The notes under the pieces were generated by a model. That model was not told where the DNA came from. It made no database searches and saw only the letters and a list, made by a program, of their open reading frames with translations. Both the position numbers and the translations under genes were made by a program. From contig CAVSDB010000001.1 of NCBI GenBank assembly GCA_963726755.1, positions 1,302,001 through 1,366,000 on the forward strand: 64,000 nucleotides of DNA, given 5' to 3'. Shown piece after piece: positions 18,456 to 27,211 of this stretch. Source of the DNA: DATKIY01 sp963726755 (GTDB taxonomy: Bacteria; Actinomycetota; Actinomycetes; JAHEKZ01). Each line of letters begins with the position of its first letter. Within the stretch, counting starts at the first letter, position 1.

Positions 18456-20041
18456 CTAGTAGGCACCGCTTCGGCGGACGACGGCAATCATCGTCTTCAA
18501 CATGATGGCGATGTCCAATGCGAGAGACCAGGTCTCGACGTAGAGCAAGTCCAGCCGAACCGATTCATCCCACGAGAGGTCCGATCGACCCGACACCTGC
18601 CACAGTCCCGTTATTCCGGGTTTGACCACCAACCGGCGTCGAACCTGGGATGCGTAGCGCTCCACCTCGGACGGCAGGGGCGGTCGCGGACCGACGAGCG
18701 ACATCTTGCCCATCAATACGTCGAAGAACTGCGGAAGCTCGTCCAACGAGAATCGCCGAAGCGTTCGCCCCACCGGCGTGATCCGCGGATCCTCGCGCAT
18801 CTTGAACAGCGCCCCGTCAGTCTCGTTCAGGTGTTCGACGTCAGCCTGGCGAGCTTCAGCGTCGGCATACATGCTGCGGAATTTGTGGATCACGAACGGC
18901 TTACCGTGACGGCCGATTCGAGTTTGGGTGAAGAAAACTGGCCCGCGAGTGGTCATTTTGATCGCTAAGGCGATGGCGATGAACACCGGAGCAAGGACGA
19001 TCACGGCGATCATCGCCAGCAGGCGGTCCATGGCTCCCTTGACCACGCGGCGGACGCCGCCGAACTCTGGCTCCTCGATGTTCAGCAACGGCAGGCCGGA
19101 CACTGGCCGGATGTGGATCCTAGGACCGGAAATGTCTGTCAGTCGCGGCGCCACGAGCAACGTAACGCCGGTTCCCTCAAGGTCCCACGACAAGTGACGC
19201 AGGTCATTCTGAGTGACCTCGGACCACGAAGTGACCGCGACCGTGTCAGCTCCCATCTCGTACAGCACGTCGATCACATGGTCGCTGTCGCCCATGACCG
19301 CGACGCCCTCGACGGTGTCTGCGCGTGGCCGGTCGATGCACGCGGCCACGATCTCGAGCCCGGCGTGGGGTTCGCGCCGCATCGTGCGGATGATCTCGGC
19401 GACCGACCGCTCTAGGCCAACGACCACGACCCGCTGCATACATGCGCCACGGCGCCGCGCTCGGTGCAATCCTTGTCTGGCGACCCAATGGTCCACCAGG
19501 CTCAAGAACATCGCCAGCGGGATGCCAACAACCACCAGGTATTTATAAGATTTAGCCTGATCAAGCGCGAAGGCCACGGTGGCGAATCCCGCGAGGAAGA
19601 TGACGCTGGCGTGGAAGAGCCGCTTGTACTCCTCACCGCCATTGCCGACGAACCGGTGCTCGTAGGTGCGGCCGAGAGCCAACGCCGCCACCCAGACCGG
19701 AGCGAAGATCAGCACAATCCATGAGGGTTCGCGAGGGGCACCTCTGTCTGGAAGGCCTTGATGGCCACCGTCGAAGCCAGCAGGGCCGCTAGCAGGTCAG
19801 CGACCACTACCCAGGCGGTGTACTTCTTCAGCCAAGCAGGACGTGCCCTGACCTGCGGTTCGAGTCGCGCATAGTCCCGGTCCGCACTCAAAACAGGCCG
19901 GATCTTCTTTTCCACACCGAGCCGAGACCGTGTCACCTTGACGGGAACATCGGTGATCAGCGTCAGTTCCCCGTTCGACGTCCCGGTGACCGTCTGCACA
20001 CTCGATACAGCCATACTGGCTGCTTCCTTGCCTCGGCTCAT
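18456..20041 (-). CDS. Polyprenyl glycosylphosphotransferase (exopolysaccharide initiating sugar transferase; apparent frameshift)
   Basis: The predicted enzyme transfers a sugar-1-phosphate from a nucleotide sugar to undecaprenyl phosphate, initiating exopolysaccharide or glycan assembly at the membrane. The C-terminal catalytic domain has KFRSMYADAE, LRRFSLDELPQ, MSLVGPRPPLP and KPGITGLWQVSGRS, matching the WcaJ/WbaP family. An N-terminal membrane and nucleotide-fold region precedes it. The first 110 residues (from ATG 20041, preceded by a G-rich ribosome site) are in another frame. A one-base deletion near 19725-19735 joins ...FQTEVPL to PSWIVLIFAPVWV. No other polysaccharide genes are nearby. 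Confidence 0.87.
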
Positions 20042-20149
20042 GAGCCCCCCTGGATCCTGTTGACAGTCTCTCCAATTCGCGACCGAGGTTCTACCGTTTA
20101 CTTGGAATTGACTGCCCGTTCACCCACTCTGGGGACCCTTACAACCTTC

Positions 20150-20167
20150 TGTGATCTAAAGGTCACA
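20150..20167. promoter_or_regulatory. Palindrome TGTGATC-N4-GGTCACA before the APS kinase gene
   Basis: Two seven-base arms (six of seven positions pair) flank TAAA, ending three bases before the ATG at 20170, so the site covers the ribosome-binding region. The arms TGTGA...TCACA resemble a Crp/GlxR half-site pair, but the spacing is eight instead of six bases. It may be an operator or a start-proximal hairpin. The binding protein is unknown. Confidence 0.35.
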
Positions 20168-20169
20168 CG

Positions 20170-21725
20170 ATGTCACGGCATTGGACGCGACACCCGCACC
20201 ACGAGCACTGGTCGAGACGGAGATCAGGCCTGACCGTACGCTGCTTCGAGCATCCGCGCCTAATAACGCTGCAGTCTCGCCCGAGGGAGAGGATTCGCGT
20301 GGTCCACTTTGCCGGCGCTTCGGCGCCGCCGAGTCACATCTTGCAGGGCGACGACCTCACCTGGCTAGACCTGATTCTGGTCGGTGCGCTGCCCCCACGC
20401 TATGAACGACCGGCCAGCGAGGACGTCGTCGCACCCCTGCTGCCCACACTTCAGGTCGCGGACTCGGTCGGCCCTGAGATGTTTGCCGCCGGGCACGTGG
20501 AGTTGTTCGATCCCGAGGGAGTGCTGCTCGCCCGTCTTCACCTCGACGATGCCAAGACGCACCGACGTTGCCGTGGCTGGTCGGCGAGATCGAGGTTGTC
20601 TCGGGGTTCGACCATCTCGACCACGCAGACTGGAGACAGCCGCCGCGGGTCGTCGCTTCTGACTGGTCAGTTAGTCCGGTTGTGGCGCTGTGGCAGCGGG
20701 CACCGGTGCCGTTTGCCGTAAGGGAGGCCACCCGAAACCTGGCGCGGGAGTTGGGGGGCGCCGTCCTCGAGGTGCTGCCGGTAGCGTCCGGTCAGGAGAC
20801 CTCTCAACAGGGCAATCTCAGTGCGCGCTTGGCACATCACGAAACCACTCGAGACCGCCACGATCGCCCAGTGGTGTTACCTGCCCCTGCTTTGTCGTCC
20901 AGGCCTTGCGACCTGCTGCTCCAGGCGCAGGTCGTGGCGAGCTATGGCGCCACCACTCTGGCCTTGACGCCCCTGCAGTGGGCCGCGCTCGGAGAAGCCG
21001 CCGACAAGACGCTTCAGGCGGCCGCCGCCTTCGGTGTCGAATTAGTTCGCCTTGACGTCGACCCGGCTCACTGTCAGTTCTCCGGGAACGATCTCGATGC
21101 CTTGGTGGCTGAAGGGCACGATTTGCCGGACTGGTTCGCCGAGCCAGCCGTCGCGACCGAACTCAGGCGCTTGCACCGCTCTCGTATGGACGGCGGACTA
21201 ACCGTGCTGCTCAGCGGATTGTCCGGGTCGGGTAAGTCCACAGTTGCCAAGGCACTCGCCGTGCGGCTGATGGAAACCGAGTTCCGTTCGGTAACGCTGT
21301 TGGACGGCGACGTCGTGCGTCACCACCTGTCGAAAGGCCTGGGTTTCTCCCGCGCTGACCGCGACATCAACGTCCGTCGAATCGGGTTCGTCGCCAGCGA
21401 GATCACCAAAGCAGGGGGTATTGCGATCTGTTGTCCGATCGCGCCTTACGACGCCACCCGTAGAGACGTCCGGGCCATGGTCGAGGCCGAGGGCGGGTTC
21501 GTCCTCGTTCACGTGGCCACGCCCTTGGAGGAGTGCGAACGTCGTGACCGCAAGGGCCTCTACGCCAAGGCTCGCCGAGGCGAGATCCCCGAGTTCACCG
21601 GAATCTCCGACCCCTACGAGGTCCCCCAGGACGCCGAGGTGGTGGTCGACACCACCGGGAGAACGATCGAGTCCTGCGTCGACGACGTGATCGCGACTCT
21701 GAGCCAGCTGGGCTACATCAACTAG
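20170..21725 (+). CDS. cysC: Adenylylsulfate kinase with ATP-sulfurylase-like N-terminal region (apparent frameshift)
   Basis: The C-terminal about 180 residues are an APS kinase, which makes PAPS from APS: P-loop GLSGSGKST, DGDVVRHHLSKGLGFS, NVRRIGFVASEI and the lid region YAKARRGEIPEFTGI. The N-terminal about 330 residues resemble the PUA-like and catalytic parts of ATP sulfurylase (LTWLDLILVGALPPRYER, LFDPEGVLLARL) but are divergent. I do not see its HxGH signature, so that part may be inactive. The reading frame breaks near 20562; adding one C gives ...DDAKTHPTLPWLVGEIEVV. ATG 20170 follows AAAGG. It is convergent with a GNAT gene next to cysN-cysD. Confidence 0.82.
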
Positions 21726-21747
21726 CGGCGGCAACGCAGGACAGGAT

Positions 21748-21797
21748 CGGACGGGATCCGCGAGGACGTTCCCGTAACTCTCCTTAGGGAACGTGCA
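21748..21797. repeat. Hairpin repeat, copy 1 (partial)
   Basis: This is the first of two tandem 50-base units. It shares the left arm start CGGACGGGATCCGCG, the ACGTTCCC/GGGAACGT stem core and the loop GTAACTCTCCTTA with copies 2 and 3. Its outer right arm does not pair; the sequence runs directly into copy 2. It lies 24 bases after the APS kinase stop, so it may act as part of a transcription end region. Confidence 0.75.
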
Positions 21798-21856
21798 CGG
21801 ACGGGATCCGCGTGCGCGTTCCCGTAACTCTCTTAGGGAACGTGCACGCGGATCCC
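21798..21856. repeat. Hairpin repeat, copy 2 (complete)
   Basis: Left arm 21803-21823 and right arm 21836-21856 are complementary at 20 of 21 positions, enclosing the 12-base loop GTAACTCTCTTA. Together with copy 1 it forms a tandem repeat with a 50-base period. It sits between the convergent APS kinase and GNAT genes. A bidirectional terminator or a REP-like mobile palindrome would both fit; there is no clear T-tract. Confidence 0.8.
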
Positions 21857-21873
21857 GGTTCAAAACCTGACGG

Positions 21874-22458
21874 CTAGTGCACTTCTCTACGCATAAGGAG
21901 GGCGTCCGGACCGGCTGGATCTGGAAACGTCGTGACGGGCTCGAACCCGGCGGACTCATAGAACCCTTGTCGGTGCGGCTGGCACTCCAGAAGAAGGGTG
22001 GTCGGTGCGGCGACACGAAAACGCTCGTACGCCTCCTTGAGAAGTACTCGCCCGATGCCGAGCCCATGCAGCGCCGGCTCCACCGTCACCTTGCTAACCC
22101 AGGCGTGTGCCCCTAGCGGGGCATGCACGACGGCAATGTTCTGGTGAAACTGCCAGTCGATTGCGTCGAGCGGGTCACTCGGCTGGGGAGTAAGAGCGAC
22201 CACATCGCACACGTGGCAATGTCCTGGCAGCGATCCGACGAGCACACCGACGATTGCCTCGCCAACGTGAGCCCCCAACGCGATGGCGTACTCGTCGCGT
22301 TGAATCCCCTGGAAGAGCGCCCAGGAGCCAGCCCATCTGGTGAGCAGGTCCGGGCCGTACATCTCGACGTTGAAGGGCTCGTCGACGAACGCACGATGCA
22401 TCAGAGTCCGGGCGATAGGCCATTCGGCATCCGCCAGAGGCCGCGTCGAAATCTCCAC
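21874..22458 (-). CDS. GNAT-family N-acetyltransferase
   Basis: This is a predicted acetyl-CoA-dependent acyltransferase of 194 residues. The GNAT fold is shown by VSKVTVEPALHGLGIGRVLL (acetyl-CoA binding motif A, about residues 120-139) and by LLLECQPHRQGFYESAGFEPV (motif B region). The N-terminal half carries the variable acceptor-binding part. The acceptor is unknown. It is bracketed by the three hairpin repeats: two after its stop and one before its start. Confidence 0.85.
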   Translation of the reverse strand: MEISTRPLADAEWPIARTLMHRAFVDEPFNVEMYGPDLLTRWAGSWALFQGIQRDEYAIALGAHVGEAIVGVLVGSLPGHCHVCDVVALTPQPSDPLDAIDWQFHQNIAVVHAPLGAHAWVSKVTVEPALHGLGIGRVLLKEAYERFRVAAPTTLLLECQPHRQGFYESAGFEPVTTFPDPAGPDALLMRREVH

Positions 22459-22476
22459 GACAGGAACCTAGACGAA

Positions 22477-22535
22477 CCGGGGGTCGCGTGGGCGTTCCCG
22501 TAACTCTCCTTAGGGAACGTTCACGCGACTCCCGG
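22477..22535. repeat. Hairpin repeat, copy 3
   Basis: Left arm 22477-22499 pairs with right arm 22513-22535 at 20 of 23 positions. The three exceptions could form G-U pairs in one orientation. The 13-base loop GTAACTCTCCTTA is the same as in copy 1. The stem core GCGTTCCC/GGGAACGT is shared but the outer arm differs (GGGTCGCGTG instead of GGATCCGCGTG) while still pairing, so structure is conserved. It lies 8 bases after the cysN stop, where a terminator would be expected. Confidence 0.8.
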
Positions 22536-22543
22536 GTAGAGAA

Positions 22544-23800
22544 CTACACGTCGGTGTCGACCACCATGCAGGCTGCGGCGGTTGCGCCAGTGGCCTCGTC
22601 GATCAGGATGAACGACCCAGTGAGGCGATTGCGTCGGTACTCGTCGACGAACATGGGCTGCGTGACCCGGAAGGTCATCCGGCCGATCTCGTTCAGGCCG
22701 AGCGAAGTGGACTTCTCGTCGCGGTGCAGGTCGTTGATGTCCAACCGGTACTGCAGATCCTTCGCCAGCGCCTTTGCCGTACGCGTCGTCTGCTTGATGA
22801 TGTAGCGGTTGCCCTCTTGGATACGGGTCCCTTGCTGCATCCACACCACCATGGCGTCGATGTCCTGAGTCGCGTGCGGGTGGTTGTGCGGGCGGGCGAT
22901 CATGTCACCGCGACTGACGTCGAGGTCGTCTGCGAGCCGCAGCGCCACTGACATCGGCGGGTGGGCCTCCTGCAACTCGATCCCCGCGAGATCGATGCCG
23001 ACGACGCGGCTGGTGAGCCCGCTGGGCTGAACCATGATCTCGTCGCCGACCTTGATCGTTCCGCCAGCCACGGTGCCGGCGTAGCCACGGTAATCGTGGA
23101 AGGCGTCCGACTGCGGACGGATCACGTACTGGACTGGGAACCGGACGTCGATCAGATTCTGGTCCGAGCCGATGTGAATGTTCTCAAGGTGATGCAGCAG
23201 CGAGGCGCCCTCGTACCATGGCATGTTCTCCGAGCGCGAGACGACGTTGTCGCCCTTGAGCGCCGAGATCGGGATGATCGTGAGGTCTGGGATGTCGAGC
23301 TTGGCAGCGAACGCCCGGAAGTCGTCGGCGACCCTCTCGTACGCCTCCTGGCGGTAGTCGACGAGGTCCATCTTGTTCACGAGCATGACCACGTGCGGCA
23401 CCCGCAGCAGCGATGCGAGGAACGCGTGACGGCGGCTCTGCTCGACGACACCGTTACGCGCGTCAACCAGAATCATCGCGAGGTTCGCGGTCGACGCACC
23501 GGTGACCATGTTTCGCGTGTACTGAATGTGGCCAGGTGTGTCGGCGATGATGAATTTGCGTTTGGGTGTTGCGAAATAGCGATACGCAACGTCGATCGTG
23601 ATGCCCTGCTCGCGCTCGGCCCGCAGGCCATCGGTCAGCAGCGCCAGGTTCGTGTAGTCGGCACCCTGCGCGAGACTGGTCTTCTCGACCGCCTCAAGTT
23701 GATCCTCGAAGATCGACTTGCTGTCGAAGAGGAGCCGGCCGATGAGGGTGCTCTTACCGTCGTCGACCGAACCAGCGGTCGCCAGTCGTAGCAGTTCCAT
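22544..23800 (-). CDS. cysN: Sulfate adenylyltransferase subunit 1 (GTPase)
   Basis: CysN is the GTPase subunit that drives APS formation from ATP and sulfate with CysD. The 418-residue protein has the EF-Tu-like G motifs: G1 GSVDDGKST (residues 10-18), the G2 region (GITIDVAYRYF), G3 DTPGH, and G4 NKMD, followed by the beta-barrel domains. It lacks a fused APS kinase domain, consistent with the separate APS kinase gene nearby. The ATG overlaps the cysD stop by one base (TGATG), so cysD-cysN are translationally coupled. Hairpin repeat copy 3 follows the stop. Confidence 0.95.
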   Translation of the reverse strand: MELLRLATAGSVDDGKSTLIGRLLFDSKSIFEDQLEAVEKTSLAQGADYTNLALLTDGLRAEREQGITIDVAYRYFATPKRKFIIADTPGHIQYTRNMVTGASTANLAMILVDARNGVVEQSRRHAFLASLLRVPHVVMLVNKMDLVDYRQEAYERVADDFRAFAAKLDIPDLTIIPISALKGDNVVSRSENMPWYEGASLLHHLENIHIGSDQNLIDVRFPVQYVIRPQSDAFHDYRGYAGTVAGGTIKVGDEIMVQPSGLTSRVVGIDLAGIELQEAHPPMSVALRLADDLDVSRGDMIARPHNHPHATQDIDAMVVWMQQGTRIQEGNRYIIKQTTRTAKALAKDLQYRLDINDLHRDEKSTSLGLNEIGRMTFRVTQPMFVDEYRRNRLTGSFILIDEATGATAAACMVVDTDV

Positions 23801-24714
23801 CAGAAGTACCCCTCGCGTTTACGGTCTTCCATCGCGGCTTCAGATGCCCGGTCGTCGGCACGTGTCGCGCCCCGCTCGGTGATCCGGCTGGCTGCGACGT
23901 CCTCGATGATTTTGTCGACGGTGTCGGCGTCGGACTCGACGGCAGCAGTGCAGGTCATGTCTCCGACCGTCCGGTAGCGGACCTGTGCCTCGAACACCTC
24001 TTCGCCGTCCTGCGGCTGCGTCACCGCGGTGACGGCCATGAGCATGCCGTCCTGCATGAATACCTGCCGCTTGTGGGCGTAGTAGATCGACGGCAGTTCA
24101 AGCTCCTCTCGCTTGATGTACTGCCAGATGTCCAACTCGGTCCAGTTCGACAACGGGAAGACGCGGATGTGCTCGCCCTTGTTGTGACGGCCGTTGTAGA
24201 GCGACCACAGTTCGGGGCGCTGGCCCTTGGGGTCCCACTGACCGAACTCGTCACGGAAGCTGAACACCCGCTCCTTGGCGCGCGCCTTCTCTTCGTCTCG
24301 GCGGGCACCGCCGAAGACGGCGTCGAACTTGTGGTCCTGGATTCCCTTGAGTAGCGGCACGGTTTGGATCTGGTTACGCGACGCCCGCGGTCCGGTCGGG
24401 TCCACCACCAAGCCCTGCTCAATCGCTTCCTCGACGGACGCCACGATCAGCCGGACACCCGCCTCGGCAACTCGCCGATCGCGGTACTCCATGACCTCAT
24501 CGAAGTTGTGGCCGGTGTCGACGTGCATCACCGGGAACGGGACCTTGGCCGGCCAGAACGCTTTCTCGGCGAGGCGCAACATGACGATGGAGTCCTTGCC
24601 GCCTGAGAACAGCAGGCACGGACGCTCGAACTCGGCAGCCACTTCACGAATGATGTGAATGGACTCAGCCTCGAGCAGGTCCAACTGCGTCAGCTGGTAG
24701 TCGATGGTCGACAC
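23800..24714 (-). CDS. cysD: Sulfate adenylyltransferase subunit 2
   Basis: CysD is the catalytic PP-loop subunit of the bacterial sulfate adenylyltransferase; with CysN it converts sulfate and ATP to APS. The 304-residue protein has the PP-loop LLFSGGKDS and later FGGARRDEEKARAKER, WTELDIWQYI and a Tyr/Phe-rich C-terminus (DRKREGYF). The frame is open 48 codons further upstream, but the GTG at 24714 is chosen because AGGGAG lies six bases before it and MSTIDYQLTQLDLLEAE matches the family N-terminus. It follows cysQ by 29 bases, giving a cysQ-cysD-cysN unit. Confidence 0.95.
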   Translation of the reverse strand: MSTIDYQLTQLDLLEAESIHIIREVAAEFERPCLLFSGGKDSIVMLRLAEKAFWPAKVPFPVMHVDTGHNFDEVMEYRDRRVAEAGVRLIVASVEEAIEQGLVVDPTGPRASRNQIQTVPLLKGIQDHKFDAVFGGARRDEEKARAKERVFSFRDEFGQWDPKGQRPELWSLYNGRHNKGEHIRVFPLSNWTELDIWQYIKREELELPSIYYAHKRQVFMQDGMLMAVTAVTQPQDGEEVFEAQVRYRTVGDMTCTAAVESDADTVDKIIEDVAASRITERGATRADDRASEAAMEDRKREGYF

Positions 24715-24743
24715 ACTTATCTCCCTGGGTCGTCCGCTGGCTG

Positions 24744-25553
24744 TCAGGCCAGCGCGGCGAGGACGTCGTTTGCTAGTTCGGGTCGGCAGATGATCAAGTC
24801 GGGCAGCAGAGTGTCGCGCTGGTTGTACACCAGAGGACTCCCGTCGATCCGACTGCAAAACAGGCCAGCCGCTTTAGCAACTGCCACTGGTGCGGCACTA
24901 TCCCACTCATACTGGCCACCGGAATGGACATAGGCGTCACCGTCACCCAAAAGGACGGCCATTGCTTTGGCTCCCGCCGAGCCCATTGGGACCAGTTCTC
25001 CCCCTAACGCTGCCGCGACCCGTTCTGCTTCCACCGGCGGCCGAGTACGGCTGACCATGAAGCGAGGACGGCCGTTTCGCGCAGGTGCGAGGGCAGGAAC
25101 ATCGTACGTGGCCAGGACCAGGTCTTTTGCCGGAAGAGCCACAGCGCCAGCCGTGAGTTCCCCCACACTTGAGCCGTCACCGGCCCCCCGCTCCCACAGC
25201 GCCACGTGAATCGCCCAGTCATCGCGGGGCGGCTCGGAGAACTCACGGGTACCGTCCAGCGGATCGACGATCCAGGCCCGGTCGGCGTCGAGGCGGGCGA
25301 AATCGTCCGCGCCCTCTTCCGACAGCACCGCATCGTTCGGCCGGTAGGCCTTCAGGGTGGCCATGATCAGCGCGTGACCAAGTCGGTCCCCCGCGTCTTT
25401 CAGGGCTTTTCCGTCACCGCTGGCGAATCGGCCACGAAGTTCGACGAGCGCCCGCCCGGCCGCCTGCGCCACCGCAGCGGCCAGCCGTCCATCGTCGGCC
25501 AATGCCTCCTCGCCGAGCGGCAGCATCGGCTCGGCGTCGTCGTGGCTTGTCAC
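24744..25553 (-). CDS. cysQ: 3'(2'),5'-bisphosphate nucleotidase CysQ-family (inositol monophosphatase fold)
   Basis: The enzyme probably hydrolyses PAP (or PAPS) to AMP (or APS), clearing a by-product of sulfation. The 269-residue protein carries the metal-binding motifs of the family: LSEEGADD (about residues 77-84), DPLDGTREF (about residues 97-105), and the C-terminal SGGQYEWDSAAPVAVAKAAG. The GTG start overlaps the rpsA stop (GTGA), linking it to rpsA transcription, while cysD and cysN follow. Some relatives act on inositol or fructose phosphates; the sulfur context favours CysQ. Confidence 0.9.
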   Translation of the reverse strand: MTSHDDAEPMLPLGEEALADDGRLAAAVAQAAGRALVELRGRFASGDGKALKDAGDRLGHALIMATLKAYRPNDAVLSEEGADDFARLDADRAWIVDPLDGTREFSEPPRDDWAIHVALWERGAGDGSSVGELTAGAVALPAKDLVLATYDVPALAPARNGRPRFMVSRTRPPVEAERVAAALGGELVPMGSAGAKAMAVLLGDGDAYVHSGGQYEWDSAAPVAVAKAAGLFCSRIDGSPLVYNQRDTLLPDLIICRPELANDVLAALA

Positions 25554-27052
25554 TCGGTGGGGCCGCCGGTCAGCTTCTCTCGCAGCGCAGCCAGCGCCTC
25601 ATCAGACGCAAGCGATCCGGCAACCTCTGCCTCAGGGGCTTCTTCTTCGGTGCCCGACTCGGACGAGTAGGTCGAGGGAGTCTCACCAGCCTCGAGCGCC
25701 GCAGCCTGGTCGGCCTTCTTAGCCTCGTCCATCTGCTGCTTGTGTGCCTCGAAGCGGACCTGTGCCTCGGCGTACTGGCGCTCCCACTCTTCGCGCTGCT
25801 TGTCGAAGCCATCGCGCCACTCGCCAGTGTCCGGGTCGAAACCGTCTGGGTAGACGTAGTTGCCCTGGTCGTCGTACGAGGCCGACATGCCGTACAGCGT
25901 CGGGTCGAACTCGACGGCCTCGGTCTGACCCTCGTTCGCCTGCTTCAGCGACAGCGAGATGCGACGGCGTTCCAGGTCGATGTCGATGACCTTGACGAAG
26001 ATCTCGGTGCCTACCTGAACGACCTGCTCGGGGATCTCAACGTGACGCTCGGCCAGCTCGGAGATGTGGACCAGGCCCTCGATGCCCTCGTCGACGCGAA
26101 CAAATGCGCCGAACGGAACCAACTTGGTGACCTTTCCGGGCACAACCTGGCTGATCTGGTGGGTGCGAGCGAACTGCTGCCACGGGTCTTCTTGCGTCGC
26201 CTTGAGCGACAGCGAGACGCGCTCACGGTCCATGTCGACGTCGAGAACCTCGACGGTGACCTCGGTACCGACCTCGACGACCTCGCTCGGGTGGTCAATG
26301 TGCTTCCACGAAAGTTCGGACACGTGCACCAGACCGTCGACGCCACCCAGGTCGACGAAGGCGCCGAAGTTGACGATGGACGAGACCACACCGCTGCGGA
26401 CCTGGCCCTTTTGAAGCTGGGTGAGGAAGGTGTGGCGGACTTCGGACTGGGTCTGCTCAAGCCAGGCACGACGGCTGAGCACGACGTTGTTGCGGTTCTT
26501 GTCGAGCTCGATGATCTTGGCTTCGAGTTCCTTGCCGACGTACGGCTGCAGGTCGCGGACCCGACGCATCTCGACCAGCGAGGCGGGAAGGAACCCGCGC
26601 AGGCCGATGTCGAGGATCAGGCCGCCCTTGACGACCTCGATGACCGAGCCCTTGACGACGCCGTCTTCTTCCTTGAGCTTCTCGATAGTGCCCCATGCCC
26701 GCTCGTACTGAGCGCGCTTCTTGGACAGGATCAGCCGGCCCTCTTTGTCCTCCTTCTGGAGAACTAGGGCCTCGACCTCGTCTCCGACCTTGACGATCTC
26801 GGAGGGGTCGACGTCGTGCTTGATCGAAAGTTCGCGAGAGGGGATGACGCCCTCGGTCTTGTATCCGATGTCGAGCAGGACCTCGTCACGATCCACCTTG
26901 ACGATGGTGCCTTCGACGATGTCACCGTCATTGAAGTACTTGATGGTCTCGTCGATGGCGGCGAGGAAATCCTCTTCCGACCCGATGTCATTGATGGCCA
27001 CCTGCGTGGGGGTGGCTGCTGGGGCGGGGGCTACGTCGGTGCTACTCGTCAT
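25550..27052 (-). CDS. rpsA: 30S ribosomal protein S1
   Basis: S1 binds mRNA on the 30S subunit during initiation. The 500-residue protein contains four S1 RNA-binding repeats: DGDIVEGTIVKVDRDEVLLDIG, the diverged EDGVVKGSVIEVVKGGLILDIG, GQVRSGVVSSIVNFGAFVDLG and a fourth at VVPGKVTKLVPFGAFVRVD. The C-terminal tail is acidic and Ala/Glu-rich, as in other actinobacterial S1 proteins. An open frame extends 33 codons upstream, but the ATG at 27052 gives the family N-terminus (MTSSTDVAPAPAAT). The stop overlaps the cysQ start. Confidence 0.96.
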   Translation of the reverse strand: MTSSTDVAPAPAATPTQVAINDIGSEEDFLAAIDETIKYFNDGDIVEGTIVKVDRDEVLLDIGYKTEGVIPSRELSIKHDVDPSEIVKVGDEVEALVLQKEDKEGRLILSKKRAQYERAWGTIEKLKEEDGVVKGSVIEVVKGGLILDIGLRGFLPASLVEMRRVRDLQPYVGKELEAKIIELDKNRNNVVLSRRAWLEQTQSEVRHTFLTQLQKGQVRSGVVSSIVNFGAFVDLGGVDGLVHVSELSWKHIDHPSEVVEVGTEVTVEVLDVDMDRERVSLSLKATQEDPWQQFARTHQISQVVPGKVTKLVPFGAFVRVDEGIEGLVHISELAERHVEIPEQVVQVGTEIFVKVIDIDLERRRISLSLKQANEGQTEAVEFDPTLYGMSASYDDQGNYVYPDGFDPDTGEWRDGFDKQREEWERQYAEAQVRFEAHKQQMDEAKKADQAAALEAGETPSTYSSESGTEEEAPEAEVAGSLASDEALAALREKLTGGPTE

Positions 27053-27211
27053 TGAAAAGGGCTCCGGAGGGACAGGGATCGTCGTGCCTGAAGCGCGGAG
27101 GGCCTTTCGCGTGCCGAGACCCCAATCGTGAGAGGAGGGACAACCGACCAACGAGCGCGAGCCTGCTATGTCTGAGGATGCGCAAGCCCACAGCGCGTCC
27201 AGCAGTTTACG

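Noticed and set aside
20150..20167. A canonical Crp/GlxR site before the APS kinase gene
   Set aside because: The half-sites are separated by eight bases rather than the six of the usual site, so only a generic palindrome is reported.
21748..21856. A CRISPR array suggested by the tandem 50-base repeat
   Set aside because: Only two adjacent copies without spacers, plus a distant third copy; the units are self-complementary hairpins and no cas genes are present.
25502..26767. A 421-codon open frame on the plus strand opposite rpsA
   Set aside because: It is antisense to a clear S1 protein; long antisense frames are common in GC-rich genes and the translation has no family features.
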